Positions 16,238 to 24,175 of a stretch of DNA of 64,000 bases are shown one piece after another. The stretch lies in assembly GCA_035533595.1 (NCBI GenBank), contig DATLTN010000021.1, positions 1 to 64,000 on the forward strand, read 5' to 3'. How positions within the stretch are numbered: the first letter of the stretch is position 1; each line of letters begins with the position of its first letter. The notes below the pieces were generated by a model. The model had not been told where the DNA came from and made no database searches. It saw only the letters and a list, made by a program, of their open reading frames with translations. This DNA is from Acidimicrobiales bacterium. GTDB taxonomy: Bacteria > Actinomycetota > Acidimicrobiia > Acidimicrobiales > Bog-793. The position numbers were made by a program, and so were the translations under genes.

Positions 16238-17257
16238 TCAGTGGGCGAGGCGGACCGCCGTGACGGTGGCCACCGGGTCGACGGGGCCGCTCACCTCGCC
16301 GCCGAGGAGGTAGCCCACGCTGCCGATGACGACCGCTCCCGCGTCGCTCCTCGGGCTCGCCCAGCTGCCGACGTGGGCCGCGTGCCCGCTATGGGTGTCG
16401 ATCCGCCAGATGTCCCCCGAGAGCTGCGTGCCGTCGCGCCCGCCGAGGACGTAGAGCTGGCCGCCGAGGACGAGCGCCATCGCGTGGCTGAGCACGTGGG
16501 GGAGGTGGCCGATGATCGTCGTCGAGCCCGTGGCCGGGTCGAAGCGCTGGATGTCGGCGGTCTGCGGGCCGCCGAGGGTCCCCTCGGTGGTGCTGAGCGC
16601 GCCGCCGACGACGTAGACCTCGCTCCCGAGGGCCGCGACCGCGGGGTAGCGCACCGGCTGCGCGAGGGCGCCGACGGTGCTGAAGCTGCTGCCGTCGCGG
16701 GTCGCGAGGATCGCCGGCACGAGCTCGCTCCCGTCGAAGCCGCCGAGGACGTAGGCGACGCCGTGCACCGTGACCGCTGCGAGGTCCGAGCGGCCGACCG
16801 GGAGCGAGCCGGCGACGACGGCGTGGACGCCCCGAAAGGCCTGCACCGCGGACTGGGTCGTCGCGGCACCGCCCGCGAAGACGAAGGCCGTCCCCCCGAG
16901 CGCGGCGCCGCCGGCGTCGTGGACGGCGACGGGGAGCGAGCCGACCATGGCCGCGCTCGCTTTCGCCGGGTCGACCCGCACGACGTCGGCGGTCGAGACG
17001 TCGCCGGCGTGCAGTCCGGCGAGGAGCAGCGCCTCGCCGCCGACGGCCACCGCGACCGGCCGCGAGAGGGCCGCGGGAAGGTGCCACCCGAGCGTCGCGA
17101 CCGTGAGCAGCGCCGCCGACGGCGCCGCGCCACGGTGGTCGCGCGGGGCCGAGGTGAGGGTGGTGCGCGCCGCGCCGCTGCCGAGGTGGCCGGCGATGAC
17201 GACGGCGGCCGAGGTGATCCCCGCCAGCAGGACGACGAGCACGCTCCAGCGGCGCAC
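16238..17257 (-). CDS. Secreted/anchored kelch-type beta-propeller protein
   Basis: A 339-residue protein with one N-terminal hydrophobic segment (WSVLVVLLAGITSAAVVIAG, an uncleaved anchor or signal). It is followed by five or six kelch-like repeats of about 48 residues. Repeats show the kelch pattern of paired Gly before a Tyr/hydrophobic strand: VAYVLGGFDGSEL, VYVVGGALSTTEG, LYVLGGRDGTQL and VGYLLGGEVSG. Start GTG 17257 places the anchor at the N-terminus. It is the third gene of a reverse-strand series: sensor kinase, YVTN propeller, kelch propeller. No catalytic Cys-Tyr pair of galactose oxidase is apparent, so a binding or scaffold role at the cell surface is more likely. Ligand unknown. 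Confidence 0.75.
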   Translation of the reverse strand: MRRWSVLVVLLAGITSAAVVIAGHLGSGAARTTLTSAPRDHRGAAPSAALLTVATLGWHLPAALSRPVAVAVGGEALLLAGLHAGDVSTADVVRVDPAKASAAMVGSLPVAVHDAGGAALGGTAFVFAGGAATTQSAVQAFRGVHAVVAGSLPVGRSDLAAVTVHGVAYVLGGFDGSELVPAILATRDGSSFSTVGALAQPVRYPAVAALGSEVYVVGGALSTTEGTLGGPQTADIQRFDPATGSTTIIGHLPHVLSHAMALVLGGQLYVLGGRDGTQLSGDIWRIDTHSGHAAHVGSWASPRSDAGAVVIGSVGYLLGGEVSGPVDPVATVTAVRLAH

Positions 17258-17331
17258 GAGGGTCGCCTTGGTGGGCCGGGAGTGGCGCGACGTGGTGCGG
17301 GCGCGGGGCCGCCCGCCCGCGCGGGGCGCGC

Positions 17332-18591
17332 TCAGCGCAGGATCCCGGTGTGGCCGAGTGAGTAGCGGCCGGGCTGTGGCCAGACCGAGAGGCCGTGCGG
17401 GGCGGTGCCGACGGGGATCTCGGCCAGCAGCTTCCCGTTCGATGTGTCGATCGCGTAGACGACCGAGTTGTAACGCCCCGAGAGCCACAGCACCTTGCCG
17501 TTCACCGAGACGTTGCCCATGTCCGGGCTCCCACCACCGGGGATCCGCCACTTGGTGATCACCTTGCGCGTCGCTAGGGAGATCACCGAGATCGAGCCCT
17601 CCATGCGGTTCGAGACGTAGAGCGCCTTGTCGTTGCGGCTCACGTAGAGGCCGTGCGCGCCGAGGCCGGTCGGGATGAAGCCGATGACCCGCATCGAGGC
17701 CCCGTCGACCTCGTAGACGCCGTTCGCGACCATGTCCGCGACGTAGAAGACCTTCCCGTCGGGGGAGAGCTTGACGTCCTGGGGCATGCCCGTCATGCCG
17801 CCGACGCTCGGGAGCTGCAGGGTGGCGACGACCCGCTCCGCCGCCGTCGCGACCTTCACGAGGGTCCCGGAGAACTCGCAGGTGGCGAGTAAGTAGCGGC
17901 CGTCGGCCGAGAAGTCGATGTGGTCCACCCCGCGGCAGGGGACCGAGAGCGCGTGCGTGAGGGCCATCGTGTGCGGGTCGCGGAAGTCGAGCTGCTGATG
18001 GGCCTCGGCGACGACGATCGCGTGCCTGCCGTCGGGGGTGAAGTACATGTTGTACGGGTCGGTCACCGGGGCGTTCGGCCCGGGCAGGCCCGTCTTCGGG
18101 TTGATCGGCGTGAGCGAGTTGCTGAGGTCGTTGGTCACCCACAGCGTCTTCAGGTCCCACGAGGGCACGACGTGCTGCGGGTTGCGGCCGCTCACGAAGG
18201 TGCGCACGACCTTGTAGGTCCTCGGGTCGATCTCGGTCACGGTATCCCCGCCGGAGTTCGGGACGTAGATGAGGGGACGGTCGCCACGCACTGCCGGGCT
18301 CAGGCCCGAGGGGTTGTCCGCGGCGTAGATGTCCTTCGCGTTCCCGACCGGGGGCATCCCGGGGAGGGCCGAGCTCTGGGCGGCGACCGTCGCGTGGCCC
18401 GACCGGCCGGCAGCTCCGGCCGAGGAGCCGCCGACCGACGAGGCGGTGGCGGGATGGTCGGGGTCAATCGCGCGCCCCGCCGTCGCGAGGAGGGCGGCGA
18501 TCACCGCGATCGCGGCGACACCGGCCGGCCAGCCCCGGCGACGTCGCCTCGGTCGGCCGCCGTGCCGCCGGCGCGGGGGACGAACCGCCAT
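17332..18591 (-). CDS. YVTN/YncE-like secreted beta-propeller
   Basis: A 419-residue exported protein with an Arg-rich start and one hydrophobic segment (GVAAIAVIAALLATAG). Then come about seven 40-residue YVTN repeats such as LIYVPNSGGDTVTEIDPRTY, LWVTNDLSNSLTPINPKTG and ALYVSNRMEGSISVISLATR. These form the blades of YncE-type propellers, found outside the cytoplasm. ATG 18591 is chosen because GGAG lies ten bases before it. A TTG at 18597 that overlaps the kinase stop is possible but too close to the RBS. Tight coupling to a histidine kinase suggests the two work together, perhaps with the propeller as a sensory accessory. That is inference from order only. Confidence 0.8.
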   Translation of the reverse strand: MAVRPPRRRHGGRPRRRRRGWPAGVAAIAVIAALLATAGRAIDPDHPATASSVGGSSAGAAGRSGHATVAAQSSALPGMPPVGNAKDIYAADNPSGLSPAVRGDRPLIYVPNSGGDTVTEIDPRTYKVVRTFVSGRNPQHVVPSWDLKTLWVTNDLSNSLTPINPKTGLPGPNAPVTDPYNMYFTPDGRHAIVVAEAHQQLDFRDPHTMALTHALSVPCRGVDHIDFSADGRYLLATCEFSGTLVKVATAAERVVATLQLPSVGGMTGMPQDVKLSPDGKVFYVADMVANGVYEVDGASMRVIGFIPTGLGAHGLYVSRNDKALYVSNRMEGSISVISLATRKVITKWRIPGGGSPDMGNVSVNGKVLWLSGRYNSVVYAIDTSNGKLLAEIPVGTAPHGLSVWPQPGRYSLGHTGILR

Positions 18592-18593
18592 GC

Positions 18594-20066
18594 TCAATCG
18601 ACTCCGTTCCGTGCTCGGGGGCGCCCCGCTTCGGTCACCGTGACGTCCTGCCCCGCCGTCGGGGCGGGCAGTGCGCGCGGCGCCGTTCGCGGCTCGGTGG
18701 CGTCGGGGAAGCGCAGTCTCGCGGCTGCACCGTACGGTGCGCTGTTCGCGAGGGTGAGCTCGCCGCCGTGCGCCTCCACGAGCGCGGCCACGATTGCGAG
18801 GCCGAGCCCGGCACCGCCGTGCGCGCGGTCGCGGGCGCTGTCGGGGCGGCTGAAGGCCTCGGTCGCACCGGGGAGGAAGGCCGCGGGGAAGCCCGGCCCG
18901 TCGTCGAGGACCGCCACCTCACGGCGCGACCCCTGCGCGTCGCGGCGTGCCGTGACGCGCACCGTGGTCCCCGCGGGGGCGTAGCGCATCGCGTTGTCGA
19001 CGAGGTTGGTGACGGCCCGTCGCAGCGCCACCTCGTCGAAAGCGAAGGTGAGGCCCTCGTCGGCGTCGAGGGTGAGAGAGGTGCCGCTCGACGGCCAGCC
19101 GCTGCATCGCCTCCACTGATGCCGAGAGTACCGGTGCGACGGGCTGACGCAGTGGACGCACGAGGTCGACCCCCGACTCGGACTGCGCGAGCAGGAGCAA
19201 ATCCTCGCAGAGATGGCCGAGGCGGAGCGCCTCCTCGCGCGCCGCGACGACGGCGGCGCGCAGCTCGCCGGGCGAGCGGTCGGCGCGCGCCGCGAGGTCG
19301 AGCTCCATCGTGAGCGCGGTGAGCGGGGTGCGCAGCTCGTGGCTGGCCGAGGCGATGAAGCCGCGTTGCCGCCCGAGCGCGCCGTGCAGGCGGCGCAGCA
19401 GGTCGTTGAGGGTCTCCGCGAGCGCCGCGATCTCGTCGTCGGTGCGCGGCACGTCGAGGGCGAAGTCGTCGTCGTCGGCGGAGGCCTCCGAGGCCTGCCG
19501 GCGCATCCGCTCGACCGGCCGCAGGGCGGCACCGGCGATCACGTCCCCGGCGACGGCGGCGGCGAAGACCGCCAGCGGGCCGCCCACGAACAGCAGCGTC
19601 TGCACGCCGTCGATCGCCCGGTCGACGGTCGCGAGCGAGGCCCCGACGACGAGGAAGTTGGGCGTGCCGCGGATCGCCGCCACCGAGACGACGGGGTCGT
19701 CGTCCGAGGAGAGGCTGCGCTCGGTCGTGAGCGGATGGCTCGCCGCCGCGGCGAGGGTCGCCCGGCCGACGAGGTGCTGCTTGGAGAGCGGCCCGGTGGC
19801 CGAGACGATGCGCGCGAGGGGTCGACGATCTGCGCGAACTCGCCCGGCCCCGCCGGTGCCCCGTTCTGGGTCATCGCCGCGAGCAGCCCGCTGCCGCGGC
19901 GACCGGTCGCGAGCGCGTACGCCGAGCGCGACTGCACCGAGGCCGCGAGCGAGGAGTTCAGCCCCCCGCTCAGCTCGTTCACGAAGATCGCGCCGCCGAC
20001 GGCGACGAGGGCGGCGACCCCGAGCGCAAAGAGCAGTGCGAGGCGCCAGCGGACCGGAAGGGTCAC
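18594..20066 (-). pseudogene. HAMP sensor histidine kinase, two frameshifts, no adjacent regulator
   Basis: A membrane histidine kinase of about 490 residues when two frame changes are repaired. ATG 20066 begins a membrane helix (RLALLFALGVAALVAVGG), then an extracytoplasmic sensor that shifts frame near 19815. The second frame gives the second helix, HAMP, and the H box FIASASHELRTPLTAL. It shifts again near 19085 into the N box (LRRAVTNLVDNAMRYA), G1 (VLDDGPGFP) and G2 (HGGAGLGLAIVAAL). All catalytic boxes are present, so an intact gene with sequencing indels is plausible. No response regulator lies on either side; the next gene upstream is an ion transporter. The stop is 3 bases before the propeller gene's ATG. 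Confidence 0.8.
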
Positions 20067-20134
20067 GGGGCTCCGGTGGCGCGCAGCCGAAACGACTGCT
20101 CAGGCGGTCGCCGAGGTGCGCGCGTGCAGCGTCC

Positions 20135-20146
20135 CCAAACGTTTGG
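20135..20146. promoter_or_regulatory. 12-bp palindrome upstream of the orphan kinase operon
   Basis: CCAAACGTTTGG is a perfect palindrome about 70 bases upstream of the kinase start, in the 151-base gap between it and the ArsB-like gene. Its AT core stands out from the GC-rich surroundings. Candidate operator. Confidence 0.4.
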
Positions 20147-20217
20147 CGCTTCCCGCCGCGGGTGCGCACGAGCGCACGGCGCGCCCCGCGATCGACGGCG
20201 TCGGTCGACCGCGAGCC

Positions 20218-21372
20218 TCAGTGCGCGCCCGAGAGAGCGAGCGCCCCGAGGGCGGTCGCGATCGCGACGGGGACCGTCGTGGCGCCGAGGCGGCAGGCCC
20301 GCGCCAGCGAGGGCCGGGCGCCCGCTCTCCGTGCGGCCCGCAGCCAGAGCAGCCACGCGAGCGAGCCGGTGAGGAAGAGGTTGGGGCCGAAGTCGAGGCC
20401 CACGAGGAGCGCGATCGGGTGGCTCGGGGTCCGGGCGGCGAGGAGCGAGGCCGCGGGAAGGTTGTTCACGAGCACCGCCGCGACCGCGGCGACAGCCGCG
20501 CAGCCAACCGAGTCCAGGTGCCCTACGAACGTCGCCGGGCCGTGCCACACGCGCCCGAGCGTCCCGAGGGCGACGGCGACGCCGAAGAGGCCGATCAGGG
20601 AGGGCACCCCCACGGCGGCCACGGCGCGCCGCCAGAGCGAGCGGTCGGTGACCGTCCGCACTGCGGCCGCTCCGACCGCGACCGCCGCGACCGGCAGGGC
20701 TGGCGCGCGGAGCGCGATGACCAGCGCCGCGGCGGCGGTCACCGAGGCGAGCCCGACGCCGAGGTGGGGTCGCCGCCCAGCGGTGGCGGCGCCCCCGCGG
20801 TGGCGAAGGGCGCGGCGCTCGAGCACCCCGAGGACCGCCGCGGTGGCGACGAAGCCTGCGAGCGCCGGGGCCCAGGTCTCGGCGAGGAAGTGGCGGCCGT
20901 CGAGGTGGAGATGGCCAAGGACGATGAGGTTCGTGAGGTTCGAGCCGGGGAGGAAGAGCGAAGCGGCGTTCGCGAGCAGCAGGCTCGCGTAGAGGTAGGC
21001 ATCGCCCTGCTCGTCGCGGGCGCGGGCGGTGTAGATGAGGACCGGGGTGAGGAAGGCGACCGAGGTGTCGAGGTTGAGGAGCGCGGTGACCACGCCGACG
21101 ACCGCGGCGGCACCGACGAACAGCGTCGCCGAGTGATGCGCGGCGCGGGCGAGGCGCTCGCCCACGGCCGCGAAGAGCCGGTCGTCGTCAGCGAGGACGC
21201 CGATCACGAGCAGCCCGGCGACGAGCACGAACGGCGCCCAGTCCTGCGCCACCGCCGCCGCGGCGGGGTGCGGGCGGAGGACCGCGGCCACCGCGCCGAC
21301 GCCCGCCCCGACGAGGACGAGGAGGGGGGTGCTGAGGCCACGACGGGCCCGGCCGCCTTGCGACTCGCCCAT
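20218..21372 (-). CDS. ArsB/SLC13-type ion transporter
   Basis: A 384-residue membrane protein with ten to eleven hydrophobic segments. The two pseudo-repeated signature regions of the ion-transporter superfamily are present: NLDTSVAFLTPVLI followed by LLLANAASLFLPGSNLTNLI, and later VLVNNLPAASLLAAR with GLDFGPNLFLTGSLAWLLW. The SNLTN and NLPA elements resemble arsenite/antimonite exporter ArsB and related permeases. It is divergent from an ArsR regulator and CDF exporter, which supports a metal or metalloid resistance role. Which ion it moves cannot be read from sequence. Start at ATG 21372. Confidence 0.82.
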   Translation of the reverse strand: MGESQGGRARRGLSTPLLVLVGAGVGAVAAVLRPHPAAAAVAQDWAPFVLVAGLLVIGVLADDDRLFAAVGERLARAAHHSATLFVGAAAVVGVVTALLNLDTSVAFLTPVLIYTARARDEQGDAYLYASLLLANAASLFLPGSNLTNLIVLGHLHLDGRHFLAETWAPALAGFVATAAVLGVLERRALRHRGGAATAGRRPHLGVGLASVTAAAALVIALRAPALPVAAVAVGAAAVRTVTDRSLWRRAVAAVGVPSLIGLFGVAVALGTLGRVWHGPATFVGHLDSVGCAAVAAVAAVLVNNLPAASLLAARTPSHPIALLVGLDFGPNLFLTGSLAWLLWLRAARRAGARPSLARACRLGATTVPVAIATALGALALSGAH

Positions 21373-21423
21373 CGATTCCCGCTTCCTCCAACCCCGCCGT
21401 CAGGGCAGCGGGATGCGTAATGG

Positions 21424-21439
21424 TACAGCTACTGCTGTA
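21424..21439. promoter_or_regulatory. Inverted repeat, likely ArsR-family operator
   Basis: TACAGC (21424-21429) TACT GCTGTA (21434-21439) is a perfect 6-4-6 inverted repeat. It lies 11 bases before the ArsR-type start, in the divergent promoter region. Placement and size suit autoregulation and control of the opposite transporter. Confidence 0.5.
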
Positions 21440-21450
21440 TTGTCGGCTCC

Positions 21451-21795
21451 GTGACCGTGGAGCCCCGACTCGCCGCCCTCGCTCGGGTGGGCCGTGCGCT
21501 CGCCGACCCGACGCGCTGCCGGCTGCTCCTTGCCCTCCTCGACGGGCCCGCGCATCCGAGCGAGCTCGCCGCCCTCCTCGGCCTTACCCGAGCGAACACG
21601 AGCAATCACCTCACCCGCCTCCGCCACTCGGGACTCGTCCTCACCGAGGCGAGCGGGCGCAACGTCACCTACCGCCTCGCCGACGAGCACCTCGCGCACG
21701 CGCTCTCGGACCTCGCCGACGTCGTGCTCGCCGCCGGGCGCAGCGGGGAGATCCGAGCGGGCGCCCCCGCCCTCGTGCTGGTGCGGTCGTCGTGA
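21451..21795 (+). CDS. ArsR/SmtB-family metal-responsive repressor
   Basis: A 114-residue winged-helix protein. It reads LADPTRCRLLLALLDG, then the recognition region SELAALLGLTRANTSNHLTRLRHSGLV and the wing SGRNVTYRLAD. The Cys in DPTRCRLL is at the position of one CmtR/ArsR-type thiolate ligand in some members; no second Cys is present, so the metal site is uncertain. GTG 21451 is the start. Its stop overlaps the start of the CDF exporter (GTGA), and the divergent gene is an ion transporter. The usual arrangement would be repression lifted by metal. Confidence 0.9.
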   Translation: MTVEPRLAALARVGRALADPTRCRLLLALLDGPAHPSELAALLGLTRANTSNHLTRLRHSGLVLTEASGRNVTYRLADEHLAHALSDLADVVLAAGRSGEIRAGAPALVLVRSS

Positions 21796-22700
21796 GCCAC
21801 GGCCACGGGGGGACCGCCGCCGTCGCCCATCGCGCGCGCCTCGTGCTCGTCCTCGGGATCACCCTCGGGATCCTCGCCGCCGAGGTCGTGGGTGGGCTGC
21901 TCGCCCACTCGCTCGTCCTTCTCGCCGACGCCGGCCACGTCGCGGCCGACGCGGCGGGGATCGGCCTGTCGCTGCTCGCCATCTGGTTCGCGGGGCGCAG
22001 TCCGAGCGACACCCGCACCTTCGGGCTGCAGCGCGCGGAGATCCTCGCGGCGCTGTGGAACGCGATCCTCCTCCTCGGCATCGGGGTCTTCATCCTCATC
22101 GAGGCCGTCCGCCGCCTCGACCACCCGCAGGTGGTGAGGCCGTCGCTGATGTTCGCCTTCGGCGGGGTGGCGCTCGCCGGCAACCTCACGAGCGCGGCGC
22201 TGTTGTCGCGCGGCCAGGGCGAGAGCCTCAACCTGCGGGGCGCCTTCCTCGAGGTCCTCTCCGACCTGCTCGGCGCCGCCGCGGTGCTCGTCGCCGCCGC
22301 TGTCGTCGCGACCACCGGCTACGAGCGGGCGGACGCGCTCGCGTCGATCGTCATCGGCGCGCTCGTCGTGCCGCGCACCCTGAAGCTGCTGCGCGACGCC
22401 GCCGACATCCTGCTCGAGGCGGCCCCGAAGGATGTCGATCTCGTCAGGGTGCGCGCCCACATCCTCGAGATGAGCGGCGTCATCGACGTCCACGACCTGC
22501 ACGCATGGACCGTGACGAGCGGCGTCCCGGTCCTCTCTGCGCACGTCGTCGTCGCCGATTCGGTGCTCGCCGATGGAGGGGCGGGCCTCGTCCTCGACCG
22601 CCTCGCCGACTGCCTTGGCGCGCACTTCGACGTCGAGCACTGCACGTTCCAGCTGGAGCCCGCCTCGCACCTGGAGCACGAGCGCGCGGTGCACCGCTGA
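21792..22700 (+). CDS. Cation diffusion facilitator (CzcD/ZitB-type)
   Basis: A 302-residue metal/proton antiporter of the CDF family. It begins with a His-containing stretch (SHGHGG), then six membrane segments. The zinc-site motif in helix II reads LLADAGHVAADAAG (the HxxxD of Zn-CDFs with the preceding Asp), and helix V has FLEVLSDLLGAAAVL in the matching HxxxD position, here Glu-x4-Asp. The C-terminal domain (about 215-295) shows GVIDVHDLHAWTVTSG and FDVEHCTFQLE, as in CzcD. Helix V lacking His suggests a change in metal preference. It overlaps arsR by four bases. Confidence 0.9.
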   Translation: MSHGHGGTAAVAHRARLVLVLGITLGILAAEVVGGLLAHSLVLLADAGHVAADAAGIGLSLLAIWFAGRSPSDTRTFGLQRAEILAALWNAILLLGIGVFILIEAVRRLDHPQVVRPSLMFAFGGVALAGNLTSAALLSRGQGESLNLRGAFLEVLSDLLGAAAVLVAAAVVATTGYERADALASIVIGALVVPRTLKLLRDAADILLEAAPKDVDLVRVRAHILEMSGVIDVHDLHAWTVTSGVPVLSAHVVVADSVLADGGAGLVLDRLADCLGAHFDVEHCTFQLEPASHLEHERAVHR

Positions 22701-22721
22701 GGCCGGCTTGCAACCGGAGTT

Positions 22722-22749
22722 CTTGTTGAACATAATAATGTCCAACAAG
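22722..22749. promoter_or_regulatory. PadR-type operator, 28-bp inverted repeat
   Basis: CTTGTTG (22722-22728), ACAT (22730-22733), spacer AATA, ATGT (22738-22741), CAACAAG (22743-22749) form an exact interrupted palindrome, with only one unpaired base per side. ACAT/ATGT half-sites are typical of PadR operators. It ends 20 bases before the PadR start, in an AT-rich patch that likely contains the promoter. Confidence 0.72.
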
Positions 22750-22769
22750 AGTGCGGACCGGAGGATCCC

Positions 22770-23114
22770 TTGCCACGTCATGCCGATGACCCGAAGTGGA
22801 ACGATCCGGGGCTGTTGGTGCTCGGAAGCCTCGCCGACGGCGCCAAGCACGGACTCGCGATCCTCGCCGACCTCGAGGGTCTGGCCGGGACCGCCTTCGG
22901 CCCGGGGACGCTCTACGGGGTGATCGCCAGGCTCGAGTCGCGCGGGCTCATCGAGCGGCTCGACGGTGGGGACGCCCGTCGCCACCCGTACCAGCTGACG
23001 GCGCGCGGGGCCGAGGTGCTGCGCGACCAGCTCGCCTCGATGGAGCGCTTCGCCGCCCGCAGCACCGCCCGCCTGCGGGCGTCCGCGCCGAACCGCGCCT
23101 GGGGGCTCGCATGA
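22770..23114 (+). CDS. PadR-family transcriptional regulator
   Basis: A 114-residue winged-helix protein. Core motifs are LLVLGSLADGAKHGLAIL (helix 1), FGPGTLYGVIARLESRGLIE (recognition helix; PadR proteins have Gly-x-LY-x3-x-RLE) and the wing RRHPYQLTARGAEVL. The short C-terminal region makes it a subfamily-2 PadR with a single dimerisation helix. The start is TTG 22770 after a purine-rich RBS (GGAGG). The stop overlaps the membrane protein gene (ATGA). A large PadR-like palindrome precedes the gene, so it probably represses itself and the membrane protein. Confidence 0.92.
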   Translation: MPRHADDPKWNDPGLLVLGSLADGAKHGLAILADLEGLAGTAFGPGTLYGVIARLESRGLIERLDGGDARRHPYQLTARGAEVLRDQLASMERFAARSTARLRASAPNRAWGLA

Positions 23115-23995
23115 GCGCGACGCGCCTGCAACGGGCACTCCTCGCTGCCTACCCGGCGCGCTTTCGCGAGCGCTACGGGCCCGAGCTGCTGCATGCCGCC
23201 GAGGAGCGGGGGCACGGTGGCCGCGCCGCGCTCGACCTCGCCCGCGGCGCCCTCTCGGCCTGGTTGCGACCGAGCGTCGGCACGGCCGAGGAGCGCCGCC
23301 GCGACCTCCTGGTGACGAGCTTCGCGATCGCCTTCCTCTCCTGGTGCGCCTCGGTGGCCGCCGCCGCGGCGTTCTCCAAGGCGGTCGACGACGAGCGGGC
23401 GCCGGGCCTCGCCTCGTGGGGCTGGGGCGGCTACTCCTTCGCACGCAGCGTCTTCGAGGTGAGCGCCGGCGTCGTCCTCCTCGTCGGGTTCGGCTACTGG
23501 CTGGCCGTGGTGCTCCCGGCGCTGCGATCTCGTGACCGGCGGGTGCTCGTCCCCGCCTGCTTCCCCGCGCCGATCGTGGGCTGCTGGCTCGGGCTCACTG
23601 GCCTCGTCGCCTGGTACGCGCGCGCCGAGCTGCGCGGGCCGGTGCACCACCCGGGGGCGGTCGCGCTGGCGGTCCTCTGCGCCTACGCCCTCGCCACCGT
23701 GCTCGCCGTCGGTGGCTGCGGCGCGAGCGTCGTGCGCGCGCTCGACGCCGCCTCGCTCACCACGCGCCAGCTCCGTCCCGCCCTCGCGCTCGTCGTGCTC
23801 GGCGCCGGAGCCCTGCTCGCCGAGACGGTGGGCAGCGCGATCGCGCTCAGCCGCGTGCTCGCCGTCGGGGGGATCGGACTGCGTGGCGCGGTGCTCGCCC
23901 TCTCGCCGATCCTCGTGCTGCTCGGGGCGGCCGGGATGGCGGTCGTCTCCTCGACGATGGGCGCCCGCCTCTGGCGTCCGACTGCGGGCGACTGA
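23111..23995 (+). CDS. PadR-coupled polytopic membrane protein
   Basis: A 294-residue protein. The first 60 residues form a soluble helical domain (YPARFRERYGPELLHAAEER) like the permease-prefix domain that often follows PadR genes. About six membrane segments follow. Such PadR-membrane pairs are common in actinobacteria, and the membrane partner's function is not established. Start ATG 23111 overlaps the padR stop by four bases, so coupled expression is expected. No transport motif is seen. Confidence 0.8.
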   Translation: MSATRLQRALLAAYPARFRERYGPELLHAAEERGHGGRAALDLARGALSAWLRPSVGTAEERRRDLLVTSFAIAFLSWCASVAAAAAFSKAVDDERAPGLASWGWGGYSFARSVFEVSAGVVLLVGFGYWLAVVLPALRSRDRRVLVPACFPAPIVGCWLGLTGLVAWYARAELRGPVHHPGAVALAVLCAYALATVLAVGGCGASVVRALDAASLTTRQLRPALALVVLGAGALLAETVGSAIALSRVLAVGGIGLRGAVLALSPILVLLGAAGMAVVSSTMGARLWRPTAGD

Positions 23996-24175
23996 GGAAG
24001 CGCCGCTCGGAGCTGCGGCGGCCGGGCCACCGACGACGAGGGCGACCGAGGCGCGACGATGGCCGTAATCCACAAGGCGGGCCGCGGAGCCGAGGCGAAG
24101 AGCACGAGATGAGCACGACCAGCGCGAGGAAGCCTCCGTCGGGCGGGCGCCGCGGGGCGAGCGCCCAGGAGCGGC

